NCBI GenBank assembly: GCA_001599755.1
Contig: BCHX01000007.1
Location: forward strand, 2,542,001-2,606,000
Reading direction: 5' to 3'
Source of the DNA: Gliomastix tumulicola
Taxonomy: Eukaryota; Ascomycota; Sordariomycetes; Hypocreales; Bionectriaceae
DNA: 64,000 bases
Shown: positions 12,238-21,591 of the stretch, piece after piece
Layout: each line of letters opens with the position of its first letter
Position numbering within the stretch: the stretch's first letter is position 1
Program-made: the position numbers and the translations under genes
The notes under the pieces: model-generated
The model's database searches: none
What the model was told of the DNA's origin: nothing
The model's input: only the letters and a program-made list of their open reading frames with translations

Positions 12238-12755
12238 GTACCAGGCTGGCACTTCAAGGGACCCGATCACGGCACAGGTAGAGGGGGATAGACGCTGGGC
12301 ATTTAGGGGGAGGATATTTTCATATGTTATAGGACCTAGATTTCGAGGTTGAGCCGCCGTCATGACTTTCAACAAGTCATAGGCCGAGCGTTTTCTGATA
12401 GAGTACACGATAAGCGTTCTTATTGTTCTTCACTTTAGTATGATGAGTGCGAAAGTGAAAGCCCTCATGAAGTTAGGCGAGTCTTGCCAGCATGTAACTA
12501 TGTTCGTTTATGTACTTAATCGCAAGGGTAAATAATGTTTTAACAGCATAATGGCACGAAATTGTACGCGAGACAGCCCAACCTCAGTATTTAGCCACCA
12601 AGCATCAGGAAGTGCCTGGTGCAGAGTCAGCCAGTCTGGTCAGTATACATTTATCCCTGAGTGGTATCGACACGGCAATGAGTTGAGTGCTACATCTATC
12701 TTACAATACACTACAAGGAACACCACCCCACAAGGAGTGACTCGGAGGGGTGGCT
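12238..12755. other. Convergent 3' intergenic region
   Basis: The 3' flanks of the small Cys-rich gene and of the P450 face each other here. No gene or repeat is evident. Confidence 0.5.
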
Positions 12756-14360
12756 TCAAACACGCTCAGCATGTGCGAAATGTAGCCAAGTCTTCCGACT
12801 TCTTTCCGCAATCCATGCTTGCACGACACCCTCGGTCTTTGTACTCTGGACCTGCACACTCTTTCCCACAGAGGGGCTTTCCTGTAGCGCTATCGTTGTT
12901 CTGGAGCTACCGTACACGCCAGCCACAATGCCTCTCATGGCGCTCCAAGCGATGTTCATACCCAGACACATCCTCGGGCCTGCTCCAAACGCGAGGAAAT
13001 GGGCCTTCATATCCCTCATCTCTTCTCGATTCTCCCTTGCCCCATTCATCCACCTCTCAGGACGCCACTCAAGGGAATCATCAAACACCTTCTCGGCCCT
13101 CTGCATGTATGTAGCCTGCGAGCTAATCTTCCAGCCGGCGGGGATTGGGAAGCCATGGACGCTGACGGGCGCCTCTCTCTTGGTGACCAGGCGCTCCATG
13201 CTAAACGGGATAGGGGGGTGAAGCCGCAACGTCTCCTTGATGACGGCCTCCAGGAACGGCATCTGCTTCAACTGATCGGCCGACAATGCAAGCGATGATG
13301 ACACTCCAGCGTCCGCCACTGCTTGTCTGATCTCCTCTCGCAGCCTGGTCTGGCGGTCTTGGTTCTCTGGCAGTGACAAGTATCGGAATAAGGGTGTGAG
13401 CCCATCGGATGTGGTACTCACGCCGGCCCAGAAGTTGTCCAGCGAGTCGCTCAAGATGTACTCGATCGACGGCACGGCGGGGGATGGTCCTCCACTCTCC
13501 TGCCAGTGTGTATAGAGACGCTGCATGAGGCATTCGTAGCCATCTGCCACGGTGCCATCCTCGGACGCCTGGAGCGCGGCCAATGCTTCCCGTCCCAGCT
13601 TGTCGGACACCAAGTCGAGGTGGAAATGGCCGTCTATCGACTTTGGCGCAAGCCCCCAGCGTCGTAGCCAGAGCGTAGCAGCCGGCAAGAGGAACATGAA
13701 GCCCGTGGCGACGCTCAGCTGGCGCTTCTCCTGGAAGTCAATGTCGACCTGCATGGCCTTGCGCTGCTCCGCATCCCCGACGAGATTCAGCTTGTGCGCC
13801 GGCCCGTAGGCGACGAAGCTCATGATGTCGTATAGGGCAAGCTGTAGCAGGGGCTTTATCTCGACCGCTGCTGCCGTCTTCTTGCCCTGAGCGAGTGCCA
13901 CCATCCCTGCCGTGGCTTTCGAGATGACCTGGTTCAGTGCGTCTGACTGCGCGACTTTGGCGGAAAAGATGTTCCTCAGCGGCCTTCTCCGGTCCTGGTG
14001 CACGTCGCCGTCCACAGTCGACACCAGATTCTCGGCGCCATAGTTGTGGAAGAAGGGCAGGGCCTCCGGACGGTCGAGGCGTCGCGACACGGCGAAGACA
14101 TCCCGCAGCCCAGCAACGTCATTGACGGATATCTGGCGCGGCGCGACCTGGACGATGGGGCCGTAGATGCGGTGCAGCTTGTCGGCGTAGACGTCGGCGG
14201 CGCCCCGGATCATGTGGAAGAGGTAGGGGATGGACGTGATCTTGTGCAGGCGAGGGCCCGGGAGCCTGCCGAGCTTGCCTGGCATGATGGTGGGAGTCGC
14301 GGAGGCGAGCACGAGACAGAGACATCCGATGAATAATGCAGTGCCATAGCTGATTTCCAT
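12756..14360 (-). CDS. Cytochrome P450, single exon, altered I-helix
   Basis: This is a 534-residue membrane-anchored monooxygenase encoded without introns. An N-terminal hydrophobic segment (residues 5-26) is followed by the proline hinge LGRLPGPRL. Conserved elements are the ETLRLHP K-helix, RPERW, and the haem loop FGAGPRMCLG at 458-467 with axial Cys465. The I-helix reads FWAGVSTTSDG, where the consensus acidic residue (AGxD/ET) is Ser. That residue normally helps deliver protons for O2 activation, so the change may signal altered chemistry. The general pattern (RIYGPIVQVAPRQISVND) is that of secondary-metabolism and detoxification P450s in the pisatin-demethylase-like group; family and substrate are unassigned. 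It is the left-most member of a possible biosynthetic group reaching 27 kb. Confidence 0.9.
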   Translation of the reverse strand: MEISYGTALFIGCLCLVLASATPTIMPGKLGRLPGPRLHKITSIPYLFHMIRGAADVYADKLHRIYGPIVQVAPRQISVNDVAGLRDVFAVSRRLDRPEALPFFHNYGAENLVSTVDGDVHQDRRRPLRNIFSAKVAQSDALNQVISKATAGMVALAQGKKTAAAVEIKPLLQLALYDIMSFVAYGPAHKLNLVGDAEQRKAMQVDIDFQEKRQLSVATGFMFLLPAATLWLRRWGLAPKSIDGHFHLDLVSDKLGREALAALQASEDGTVADGYECLMQRLYTHWQESGGPSPAVPSIEYILSDSLDNFWAGVSTTSDGLTPLFRYLSLPENQDRQTRLREEIRQAVADAGVSSSLALSADQLKQMPFLEAVIKETLRLHPPIPFSMERLVTKREAPVSVHGFPIPAGWKISSQATYMQRAEKVFDDSLEWRPERWMNGARENREEMRDMKAHFLAFGAGPRMCLGMNIAWSAMRGIVAGVYGSSRTTIALQESPSVGKSVQVQSTKTEGVVQAWIAERSRKTWLHFAHAERV

Positions 14361-14920
14361 TCTAGCAAATGCCGGCCAAGACAGCGACGACCTGTGTCAC
14401 TAAGCAGGAGACGCTTCCATAATGATGGCAGAGGATCAATAAACCCGGACGTCGTGTCGTGGTGTTGGATATGCACAGGAGAACGGGAGAGGGACGCGAA
14501 AAATACGAGTCGTCCTAACGCAAAGTCCTAGCTGATAATGGATGACTCACGGCGTCCGCGGGCAGTCTCACCACCTGCCAAACCGAGATAAAGACGTCCT
14601 AGAGGTGGGATTCCCGAAGCCATCGCCATTGAAGGACCTCAGGATGCAATTTGTCCACATGCTGCTCGTTCATCTGATGGAGGCAGTCTGGGAGGGGAGA
14701 GGGATCCAGGTTGCCAGGTTGGAGGTTGCAGGGCATCTTCAGTGAGCTCCAGGCTTTGGTCCACTGGAAACCCCCTAACATGATTGACCCACTCTCCCAG
14801 TACGTGAAGTGGGCAAAAGTCTGCGAACAAGCCGCCATTATGTTAGCATGCACCTGGAATCCTAATGGTAGATTACACCAGTTACTTCATCCCGCGTCAT
14901 AATCATGTTAATATCTGCAT
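14361..14920. other. Intergenic region
   Basis: This is the promoter of the P450 and the 3' flank of the next minus-strand gene. I see nothing else. Confidence 0.45.
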
Positions 14921-15751
14921 CTAACGCTTCGAATACGGCGGCGGCGGCTCGTCATCCGCCGTCTGCGCAGGCACCGGCTGATCAGGCAGCATAAACGACT
15001 CCTCCGACCTCCCCCTCCATTTCGCCTGGGCCTTCTTGCGCAGAAACCACACCAGACCACCCACGATCACAATCACGCCCAACGCCACGCCCACCCCAAT
15101 CCCAGCCTTCGCACCTGTGCTCAGCCCCTTCCCACGCTCCAGCTCCTCCAGCTCCTCCTCCGTCAGCGGCGGCGGCAGGTTAAAGGAGCCCGTCGGTATC
15201 GGCACGACGTCCGAGTCCGTCTGCCGGAACCGGATCTGTATCGGCGTCGCCTCCACGGCGAGGAACGTCGCGAGACTCGTCACCCCGTCCTTATCCGTAT
15301 ACTCGGCCGTGCGCCACGTGTTGAGCGAGCTGCGGCAGATCGGCCAGCCCACCTGCGTCGGGCAGTCGAAGCTGGACGGGCAGCAGAGGTTCGTCGTCTC
15401 GTCGCGCTGTCGTGTAGAGGGCAGCGTGCAGCCGAAGTACCCCGAGGGGCAGATCCCGGGGCTGAAGTAGCGGTTCGTGCCCCATTCCTCCGGGCAGCAC
15501 TCGTTGCCGCCGGGGCCCTGGCAGCCGACCATGAGGTTCGGGTACGCGCCCTGCCACGGGTACACGGTGCGCTGCTCGGCGAGGCAGGTTGACGGGGGCG
15601 TGAAGGTCGTGGTCAGCGGTCCCTTGTTGTATCGGTACAAGTCGCTCGTCACGTCGGTTTGCTCGTCTTTCGCGCGCGTCGCGTCGGGGAGAAGCAGGAG
15701 GAGGGCCGACAGCAGCGCGGCTGCTTGTCGCAGCGGTGTCGCGTACATCAT
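14921..15751 (-). CDS. Single-pass membrane protein with Cys-rich ectodomain
   Basis: From the Met at 15751 (MMYATPLRQ) the protein begins with a clear signal peptide (AAALLSALLLLLPDATRA). A longer reading from 15871 adds 40 low-complexity residues before it and is less likely. The ectodomain has about ten cysteines, including the pairs NECCPEEWG and NLCCPSS and the segments CQGPGGNE and CPSGYFGC, consistent with disulfide bonding outside the cell. A transmembrane helix (AGIGVGVALGVIVIVGGLVW) is preceded by an acidic TEEELEELERG stretch and followed by a basic stop-transfer RKK. The short cytosolic tail ends in a proline-rich PPPPYSKR, a PY-like motif that could bind WW-domain ubiquitin ligases (inference). 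The layout resembles fungal wall-sensor or Cys-rich surface proteins. Function is unknown. Confidence 0.8.
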   Translation of the reverse strand: MMYATPLRQAAALLSALLLLLPDATRAKDEQTDVTSDLYRYNKGPLTTTFTPPSTCLAEQRTVYPWQGAYPNLMVGCQGPGGNECCPEEWGTNRYFSPGICPSGYFGCTLPSTRQRDETTNLCCPSSFDCPTQVGWPICRSSLNTWRTAEYTDKDGVTSLATFLAVEATPIQIRFRQTDSDVVPIPTGSFNLPPPLTEEELEELERGKGLSTGAKAGIGVGVALGVIVIVGGLVWFLRKKAQAKWRGRSEESFMLPDQPVPAQTADDEPPPPYSKR

Positions 15752-16336
15752 CTCGGGGGCTCGAGGACCGGTCGATTTCGGAGTCGCCCTTGGAGGGGAA
15801 CCGGGATAGGAGACGAATTGGACATCAGGGGCGTTTGTGGCCGGTTTAATGCTGCCAGGTTTGCTCGCCAAAGCCTCAGCTGAGATCTCTTAGTGCGTCC
15901 CCAAGGATCGGCTTAAATCTCTTGGCGTGCCGTGATCCGTCAGGGGAATCCTGGCCGCTCGCAACGTACTTACCCTGTACGTCTGCGCTGTCAATCTTTC
16001 GCCATTGCAAGACAGGAGACTTCGCAATGAGAATTCGCCCGTCGTGAAGGTATTGGGGCGGAGACCATGCAGATCAGTGCAGATACTCATTGGCGGAACA
16101 GGGTCACTGTGTTCCAGTGATCGGTAAGGATTCGAGAGGTTCCCTGGTTGAACGTAGTGAGCCAATCTTGTAAACATGCGAGGTGTTCTTAAACCGGGTA
16201 AACATTATATGTGACATCCTGCTCTTTCGGCATAATCAGCTATGCGCAGTCAACTTCGACTAGAACTAGGTGCTTCCGAAGTGAGTGAAATTTAGGTAGG
16301 GACGCCCGTACTTTGTTAGACGCCCATCAGCAAGAC
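15752..16336. other. Divergent intergenic region
   Basis: This is the promoter side of the membrane protein gene and possibly of the small gene at 16337. No other feature is supported. Confidence 0.45.
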
Positions 16337-16657
16337 ATGGCTCCCAGAACTAGTCCCATCCCGCCCATTGCCATAGTATGCGTGATCACTTTGTTGGCCG
16401 TTTCAATCCCTCTAGGGGCATTGGTATTGGCGGCTTCTCTACTAACAATACTGCCGTTCTCGGCTGTTTCTGCATTTCTTGCTATTTTGCGTGCTGTCTT
16501 GTTCCTCTTTCTAGCTGTCATCATCCTCGTAGCGGCCATTCTACATTTGATCGTTCAACAAATTTTGATATCGTCGCTGACATTATTTGACATGAAGGGC
16601 AAATACGGCGACTTTCTGGTTTTGTGTCATCAGGCGGTTGATGCTTTCCCGCAATAA
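16337..16657 (+). CDS. Small hydrophobic protein, probably two or three membrane helices
   Basis: A 106-residue reading frame starts at MAPRTSPIPP. About 70 consecutive residues are strongly hydrophobic (IAIVCVITLLAVSIPLGALV, LLTILPFSAVSAFLAIL, LFLFLAVIILVAAILHLIV), which would form two or three helices. The tail is short and soluble. Such composition is unlikely in random GC-balanced sequence, but I know no family for it and cannot exclude a fortuitous frame. The in-frame Met at 16313 is a less likely start. Confidence 0.4.
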   Translation: MAPRTSPIPPIAIVCVITLLAVSIPLGALVLAASLLTILPFSAVSAFLAILRAVLFLFLAVIILVAAILHLIVQQILISSLTLFDMKGKYGDFLVLCHQAVDAFPQ

Positions 16658-17297
16658 TCTTAAGCATGCTTATAATCGGCTCGGTATCATATCATAGCCC
16701 TCATTGAGCTTTTGTGAGATCAAGTGCGCTACTTGCGAGTAGGAATCGTGAGGTACACGACATGGGTAGAAGAAAATTGCTGTTGTAGACTTCAAACAAG
16801 AGTTCCGCAGAATTGGGGGAACGACAAATGATGTTAAACACGATACCGCAAAATATCATGGCTATCATTTGCAATACTGCCTGGAATATGCACACCTCAA
16901 CCTGAATGCTTGCTCTTACAGACTGTTCCAGCCACTTCACTATCAGTTTCACCCCTTTAGAGTCCTCGCTACCTAGAAATCAGCTCATTTCAGCTAAGTA
17001 ATACCTCCATAGGCGCAGAACACAGTACAAACCTTTGATGGTATTCCGTTCTCCGCCATGTCACGTTCAATGTCGCTCTGCAATTGTGGTTTTGAACCAT
17101 CATGTTAACCACAAGGCTTTGCAAGGACACTATCTTTGTATCATTCATATAGGCCAGATAACTCCAGCCAAATAACGATTTCTTTTTCCCTCAACCTAGC
17201 ACCTTCTACTGGATCTCCAAGCAGCGATAACAATCAAAGCAAAAGAATCCTCCTCTCTCCACCTAATCACCATACCCTCCTCACCTCCACCGCAAAA
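16658..17297. other. Intergenic region before the methyltransferase
   Basis: This includes the promoter of the N-methyltransferase, with a pyrimidine- and CA-rich leader (about 17215-17297) typical of strongly transcribed fungal genes. A weak spliced minus-strand frame (17059 to 16701) is discussed among the rejected items. Confidence 0.45.
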
Positions 17298-18260
17298 ATG
17301 TCTGGCACCACTCCCGACCGTCAGATCCTTGACATCGGCGGCAGTCACCTGATCACCACTTATGATGATCAGCTGCCCAAGGCCTTTGCCAAGCAGGCTG
17401 ATTTCCCCAAGGAGATCGCCTACACCAAGGGCATGGACAAGTGGAATGACATTGCCGACATGTCCTACCAGACTACTGATGAGATGGACATCATCAAGCA
17501 GACCGCCTGGCTAGTCGTCTCTCAGATGCCTGATCGGACTACGATCATTGACCTTGGTGCTGCCAACTCGACCAAGTATGAGCACTACGTCTGGGAGTTC
17601 ATGAGGCAGGGCAAGATTGTGCACTATGTGCCCCTTGACCTTGACCATGACTCCCTGAAGGCTCAGATTGGCCGCAGCAAGTCGAAGTTCCCCCATGTCA
17701 AGTCTTACGGCCTATGGGGCTCCTTCCATGACGGTGACAAGTTCTACAGCCAGATCCCCGGCCCCCGCCTGTTCCTCTCGATGGGCTCCATCTTCTACAA
17801 TGGACCGGATGATGTGGTTAGCGACCGGTGCCAGCAGTTCCGCAAGCACCTTGGCACCCATGACAAGCTGATCATTGGCCAGGACTCGCCCGCTGAGTCT
17901 GGCTCCAACTCCCATGCTTCATACGGTACTAAGCAGTACGATGCCTTCTTCACTACCTACCTTGGAAGCATCCAGGAGCCTGCTGGTATTGTTGAGAACC
18001 CCAAGTCCGCCTGGTCTGTCGCTTCGAAGATGGACAAGAACATGCACTACTTTGCGGTCACTGCCAACAAGAGCATGACCTGCAAGAACTTTGGTGACTT
18101 TGCCATTCCCGCTGGCACTGTCTACCGCATGTTCCCGTCCTGGAAGTTCTCTGAGGCTGAGATCCATGCCACGACGGAGAAGGAGGGCCTCAGGATCTCC
18201 ACCCTCGGCAAGGCTGAGAACTCTGGCATGCGCCAGTACATGGTCGAGAAGGCTCTCTAA
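17298..18260 (+). CDS. EgtD-type SAM-dependent N-methyltransferase, stand-alone
   Basis: An intronless 320-residue enzyme starts at the Met in cgcaaaaATG. It belongs to the histidine-specific/EasF-like methyltransferase superfamily: the SAM-binding motif TTIIDLGAANSTK (82-93) is followed by a conserved acidic end (VPLDLDHDSL). The C-terminal part carries MGSIFYNG-type and DKLIIGQDSP motifs of the same fold. Relatives N-methylate histidine (ergothioneine) or dimethylallyltryptophan (ergot alkaloids). This protein lacks the FGE-sulfatase half of fungal Egt1, so it is not the ergothioneine synthase. The substrate is probably a small amine or amino acid, possibly from the neighbouring NRPS-like enzyme (inference). 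Codon use is strongly biased to C-ending codons (AAG, GAC, CTT, ACC), suggesting high expression. The 3' flank holds repeated hairpins. Confidence 0.85.
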   Translation: MSGTTPDRQILDIGGSHLITTYDDQLPKAFAKQADFPKEIAYTKGMDKWNDIADMSYQTTDEMDIIKQTAWLVVSQMPDRTTIIDLGAANSTKYEHYVWEFMRQGKIVHYVPLDLDHDSLKAQIGRSKSKFPHVKSYGLWGSFHDGDKFYSQIPGPRLFLSMGSIFYNGPDDVVSDRCQQFRKHLGTHDKLIIGQDSPAESGSNSHASYGTKQYDAFFTTYLGSIQEPAGIVENPKSAWSVASKMDKNMHYFAVTANKSMTCKNFGDFAIPAGTVYRMFPSWKFSEAEIHATTEKEGLRISTLGKAENSGMRQYMVEKAL

Positions 18261-18295
18261 AAGGCCGGGCCATCTACACCCCTCCCAAACCCCCC

Positions 18296-18424
18296 GCTGA
18301 GCTCTACTCAAGTTTGTAGAGACAGCTTCTCCTCACACAACATGTGCTGAGCTCTGCTCAAGTTGCAGAGACAGCCTGCCATCACGAACTATATGCTGAG
18401 CTCTACTCTAGTTGTAGAGACAGC
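18296..18424 (+). repeat. Three tandem hairpins (type 1) in the 3' UTR
   Basis: Three copies lie at 18296-18326, 18346-18375 and 18395-18424, spaced about 50 bp apart, just after the methyltransferase stop codon. Each has an outer stem GCTG/CAGC and an inner stem CTCTAC/GTAGAG (copies 1 and 3) or CTCTGC/GCAGAG (copy 2), around a loop of 7-8 bases (TCAAGTT-like). The A-T to G-C swap on both arms of copy 2 preserves pairing, which argues for selection on RNA or cruciform structure rather than simple duplication. Confidence 0.8.
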
Positions 18425-18450
18425 GACACACACCAGATACACACACAATT

Positions 18451-18534
18451 GGCTGGCCAAGTCGCCAGACCAGACCTTTCATAGCATTTTCTTAAATATT
18501 AAATACCTATCGGCTAGCGAAGTCGCTGGACCAG
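18451..18534 (+). repeat. Two further hairpins (type 2) in the same 3' region
   Basis: Copies at 18451-18473 and 18512-18534 share the frame GGCTxGC.AAGTC.C.GACCAG. The stems are CTGGC/GCCAG in the first and CTAGCG/CGCTGG in the second. One pair changes from G-C to A-T on both arms, and another from T-A to a T-G wobble. The flanking GG...ACC can extend the stem with a bulged A. They differ in sequence from the type 1 hairpins upstream. Confidence 0.7.
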
Positions 18535-20120
18535 GGTAATTTACCAAACATACAACAACTGTGCCCTGGCTGAAACGTGACATGATGAATTTAGAAAAGG
18601 AAATGTCGCTGCGACTTGGTATCTGGTAATCTACCACCCAACAGTCTGAGTATTAACCGTGGTAGGAAAGTGTACAGTCTCATCATATTGGAGAATTTGT
18701 CTGCCCCCAAGACGGGGCGGTTAAACGCATTTGGACGAAGCACGTCGCGGAGTGATTGCAGCGCCAGACAAGCCAAACAACGAATATGCCACCGATGTCG
18801 GCTTTGGTTCCGCTGCCTGTCATGGCCTCTAGGGAGCGCTTGGATAGACTGATATACGTAACAAGTGCCGCAAATGTATGTGCGTGATGGATCCTCATTT
18901 CCGTTATGGTGGCTCCATATCATTGAACATCTGATATGGGCGCAGCGCCACCTTCATCCCCTTTATACTCGTGCCGTTCTGGTCGCTGAGAGGCGGCAGC
19001 AGCCGAAAGAAATCACGTGCTGCGGCCCACTGCTCCGAAGTGCCATTATAATGTAAGTAGCCTTATTTATACCAGCTCGTTGAGCAGACCTTGAGATGCA
19101 TCCTCTGCGGCACTTGGCTCATCCGTGCTTGGGCGAGACAGCCTGCGCGCCGTCCGCATTGTCGGCGGATTGAGCCGTGTGTCATCGTTGTCTGTATCGC
19201 CCCCCCTCCTCGTCTATAAAGATGATCAATCTCCTGCATGTCTTATCGATCCAGACCAGTGAACTGCATTAGCGAGTGGCGCCGATCGCCCAACGATCGG
19301 AATGACGTGTGCCCGGCGTCAAAAACTGCCGCCCTCCGTGATACCCTCCGTCCTAACATAGTGTCCTTGGTTGGTCTGCGATCGTCTTTGGTTCGTCTGT
19401 CAATAGTTTTGAGGCGTACGTTGATAACGGTCACCGCCAGTTGCCTGCAGACATCCCAGAGACGCAGCATGTCGGGTCCGATTGGCATGATGATGGTGTT
19501 TTGCCGCGACTGAGTCTGTCATCAACCTCTTCATCACGTCGCACAGTCGTTTTGCCGGACCGTACTGGGAACGGCTGGGTGCGTGGACCATCTGCGAGAC
19601 GTCAAAATTGCCCGCCTACCTCCAAAGGAGCCAGAGCAAGGAGAACGCGTCCCAAACAAACCCTCTTGGATCGTCAGGTTCGGGGTGTGCTGCACAGCAC
19701 GCATTCCGTCCCGCTGAAAATGCTGCTCTATACCTTCCCAGAAGGTTGAGACGAAATAATTTATGTAATATGTCTCTTGATTTCTGGCACATGACAAGCT
19801 TCCCAGAAACTGACAAAAAAGGATTCACATGATGTGACCCCTGATATCTTGCGCAGGACGAAAGACAGCGGCCATCTTAGCTGTGCTCTTCTATCGTATC
19901 GTCGAGGGCATCTGAGCTAAGCCACTACCCAAGACCCAACCTGGGCCCGATGACCCATTGGCTGCCAAACGCGCTGCTCGGCGGCGACCAAATTCGTATC
20001 GATGGTGAAGGTGCAACAAACAAAGTTCCCGAAGGAGTTGGCTAGGCGGTCCCCGGCGGCAAGGGGGCGTGAGATCCGGGTTCTCTCCTGCACCTCGAGG
20101 CGCCAAGTCGGGATGCGAGA
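18535..20120. other. Gene-poor region
   Basis: No gene is supported. A TATA-like tctataaag lies near 19212, but the frames after it are short and unconvincing. It may be decayed sequence or regulatory DNA. Confidence 0.4.
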
Positions 20121-20640
20121 GTGGGTGTTTCAATGAACCCGCGGGGACCGGTTGAATTAAATAGAACTGAAGCCAAGGAGAAGCCGCCGGAGCTTAGTAA
20201 TAGGAGAGTCACAGCGGGAGACCAGATGATCTCAACCTGTAATAGCCCTCTCATCCTTATCTCGTATAGACTTAAATACCTTATACTACTAGAAGGTAGT
20301 AAAATAGAAGGAAAACCACAGGGTATATTTATGCTAAATACTATTAGTGTTAAAGACGTCAAATTCAGAAATTCAATCTCAATGACCAAGGAAGCCACCA
20401 GGAGGGTTATATTATTCAAAGACCTCGGGGGAACAAAGCTCGTCGGGAGCATGGGGGCCGAGGCGGACGGGACACGGCTCATCTTTAGCCACGAGCTCCA
20501 GACAACGACGATTCCCCCAACGCTCGGGACCGCCCTGCACTTAGGGACAGGCCGCCACTTGGGCTGAGATAGATGATGAGCTCATAATAGAGGGTCTAAT
20601 AACAATGGTCAGTCTTAAGCCCGCTGCTTATAACCTGTCC
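20121..20640. repeat. AT-rich island, possible degenerate transposon relic
   Basis: The base composition changes sharply. About 20230-20400 is AT-rich with tract-like TA and AAT words, between GC-rich flanks. The 148-residue plus-strand frame here has no recognisable domain and abnormal composition. A low-GC block in a gene-poor interval is what RIP-mutated or decayed mobile elements look like in ascomycetes. No terminal repeats or transposase motifs are visible, so this stays tentative. Confidence 0.3.
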
Positions 20641-20663
20641 CTGATTCTAAGCCTGTTCTCACG

Positions 20664-20693
20664 ACCGGGGCAAGACAAGACACAAACCCCGGT
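20664..20693. repeat. Short inverted repeat
   Basis: A perfect 7-bp inverted repeat, ACCGGGG at 20664-20670 and CCCCGGT at 20687-20693, encloses 16 bases. It could be a protein site, a hairpin or a chance repeat. Confidence 0.4.
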
Positions 20694-20826
20694 GTTATCT
20701 CAGCTTCCCCTCCAATATTCCATGTGCTAAGAATCCCTAAACCTTAGATCTATCCTTCTGTAAGCCCCCTCCAGTTACTTTTGAAATACTCTCCTATCCG
20801 GTCCTACGAACCCAGCATCTCTTGAT

Positions 20827-21591
20827 TTGCGTACGAAAATCCATGCCGCCAGCCACGCCAGGATTATTATCACATGTGGTGGGCCTGCAGAGAATGCGAT
20901 TCCAACCTCGAATGCTTCCACCTACATTTTGAAGGTAAGAGGTAGCTTTTGTGTTTGTTTATTTGGGTCATTCCGGTACCACAACAAACGAACAAAACCA
21001 TGGCATATCAGCTCCGGTGTCTGCATCACCGTGGCCACATCGGGGGCCATCTTTCGCCGCAGTAAGCATCTATCTCGGGTCCATTCCAACCAGGTACAAC
21101 GATAACGGTGACGGATGGGGCCTCACTTGTGGCTGGCTTCGGCTTCATCACGTGTATTGTGCTGGTGCTCGGCTTGTATCTCACCGTCGTCTGGACGCTA
21201 ATCATGCAGGCTTCCACTGTAAGCCGTCCTCCTTTGGCCCGTCCTCCCCCGCTATCCTCCCCCTCACCTTCCCCGCGAATCAGATGCGGCTAACGACCAA
21301 CATTACAGGACCTTGGATGGCTCCTGGGTCTCAGTCTTACATCACTCGCACGCAATATCTACTCGTCATCGTGAGTGGCCTGATGGACATTGGGAAGATC
21401 TATCCGTGGCATGAGCTGTGTAGACGTATTCTGAGGGCCTTCTTTTCCAATCTCGACTTCGCTGCCGGACTGGGGCTGCTTACATGTTCCTGACTAGGCA
21501 ATTAACTCACTAGCGCTGGTCTGGGGCTTCACGGAGAGAACGACGGCGGGGAAGGGGATGAAGAAAGATGCTCTGGTGATGGAGGGGGTCT
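20827..21591 (+). pseudogene. Possible decayed membrane-protein gene
   Basis: Coding-like pieces appear in shifting frames. One is a hydrophobic helix (GFITCIVLVLGLYLTVVWTL) at about 21132-21191, ending at a consensus donor gtaagc (21218). A second piece, DLGWLLGLSLTSLARNIYSS, follows an acceptor near 21308. No ATG is in frame with the helix, and the pieces cannot be joined into one clean open frame: the next junction gives an early stop. This suggests a broken or misread small membrane protein. I recognise no family. Confidence 0.25.

Noticed and set aside
16701..17059. Spliced minus-strand frame with an ATG at 17059 and a hydrophobic second exon
   Set aside because: The only in-frame junction needs a weak donor (gtactg), and the product has no family. 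It is too weak to call a gene.
19238..19513. 91-codon plus-strand frame behind a TATA-like box
   Set aside because: Its amino acid composition is unremarkable and it shows no domain, while an equally long minus-strand frame overlaps it.
20042..20482. 146-codon minus-strand frame in the AT-rich island
   Set aside because: No domain and no plausible start context. Hydrophobicity follows from TA-rich sequence.
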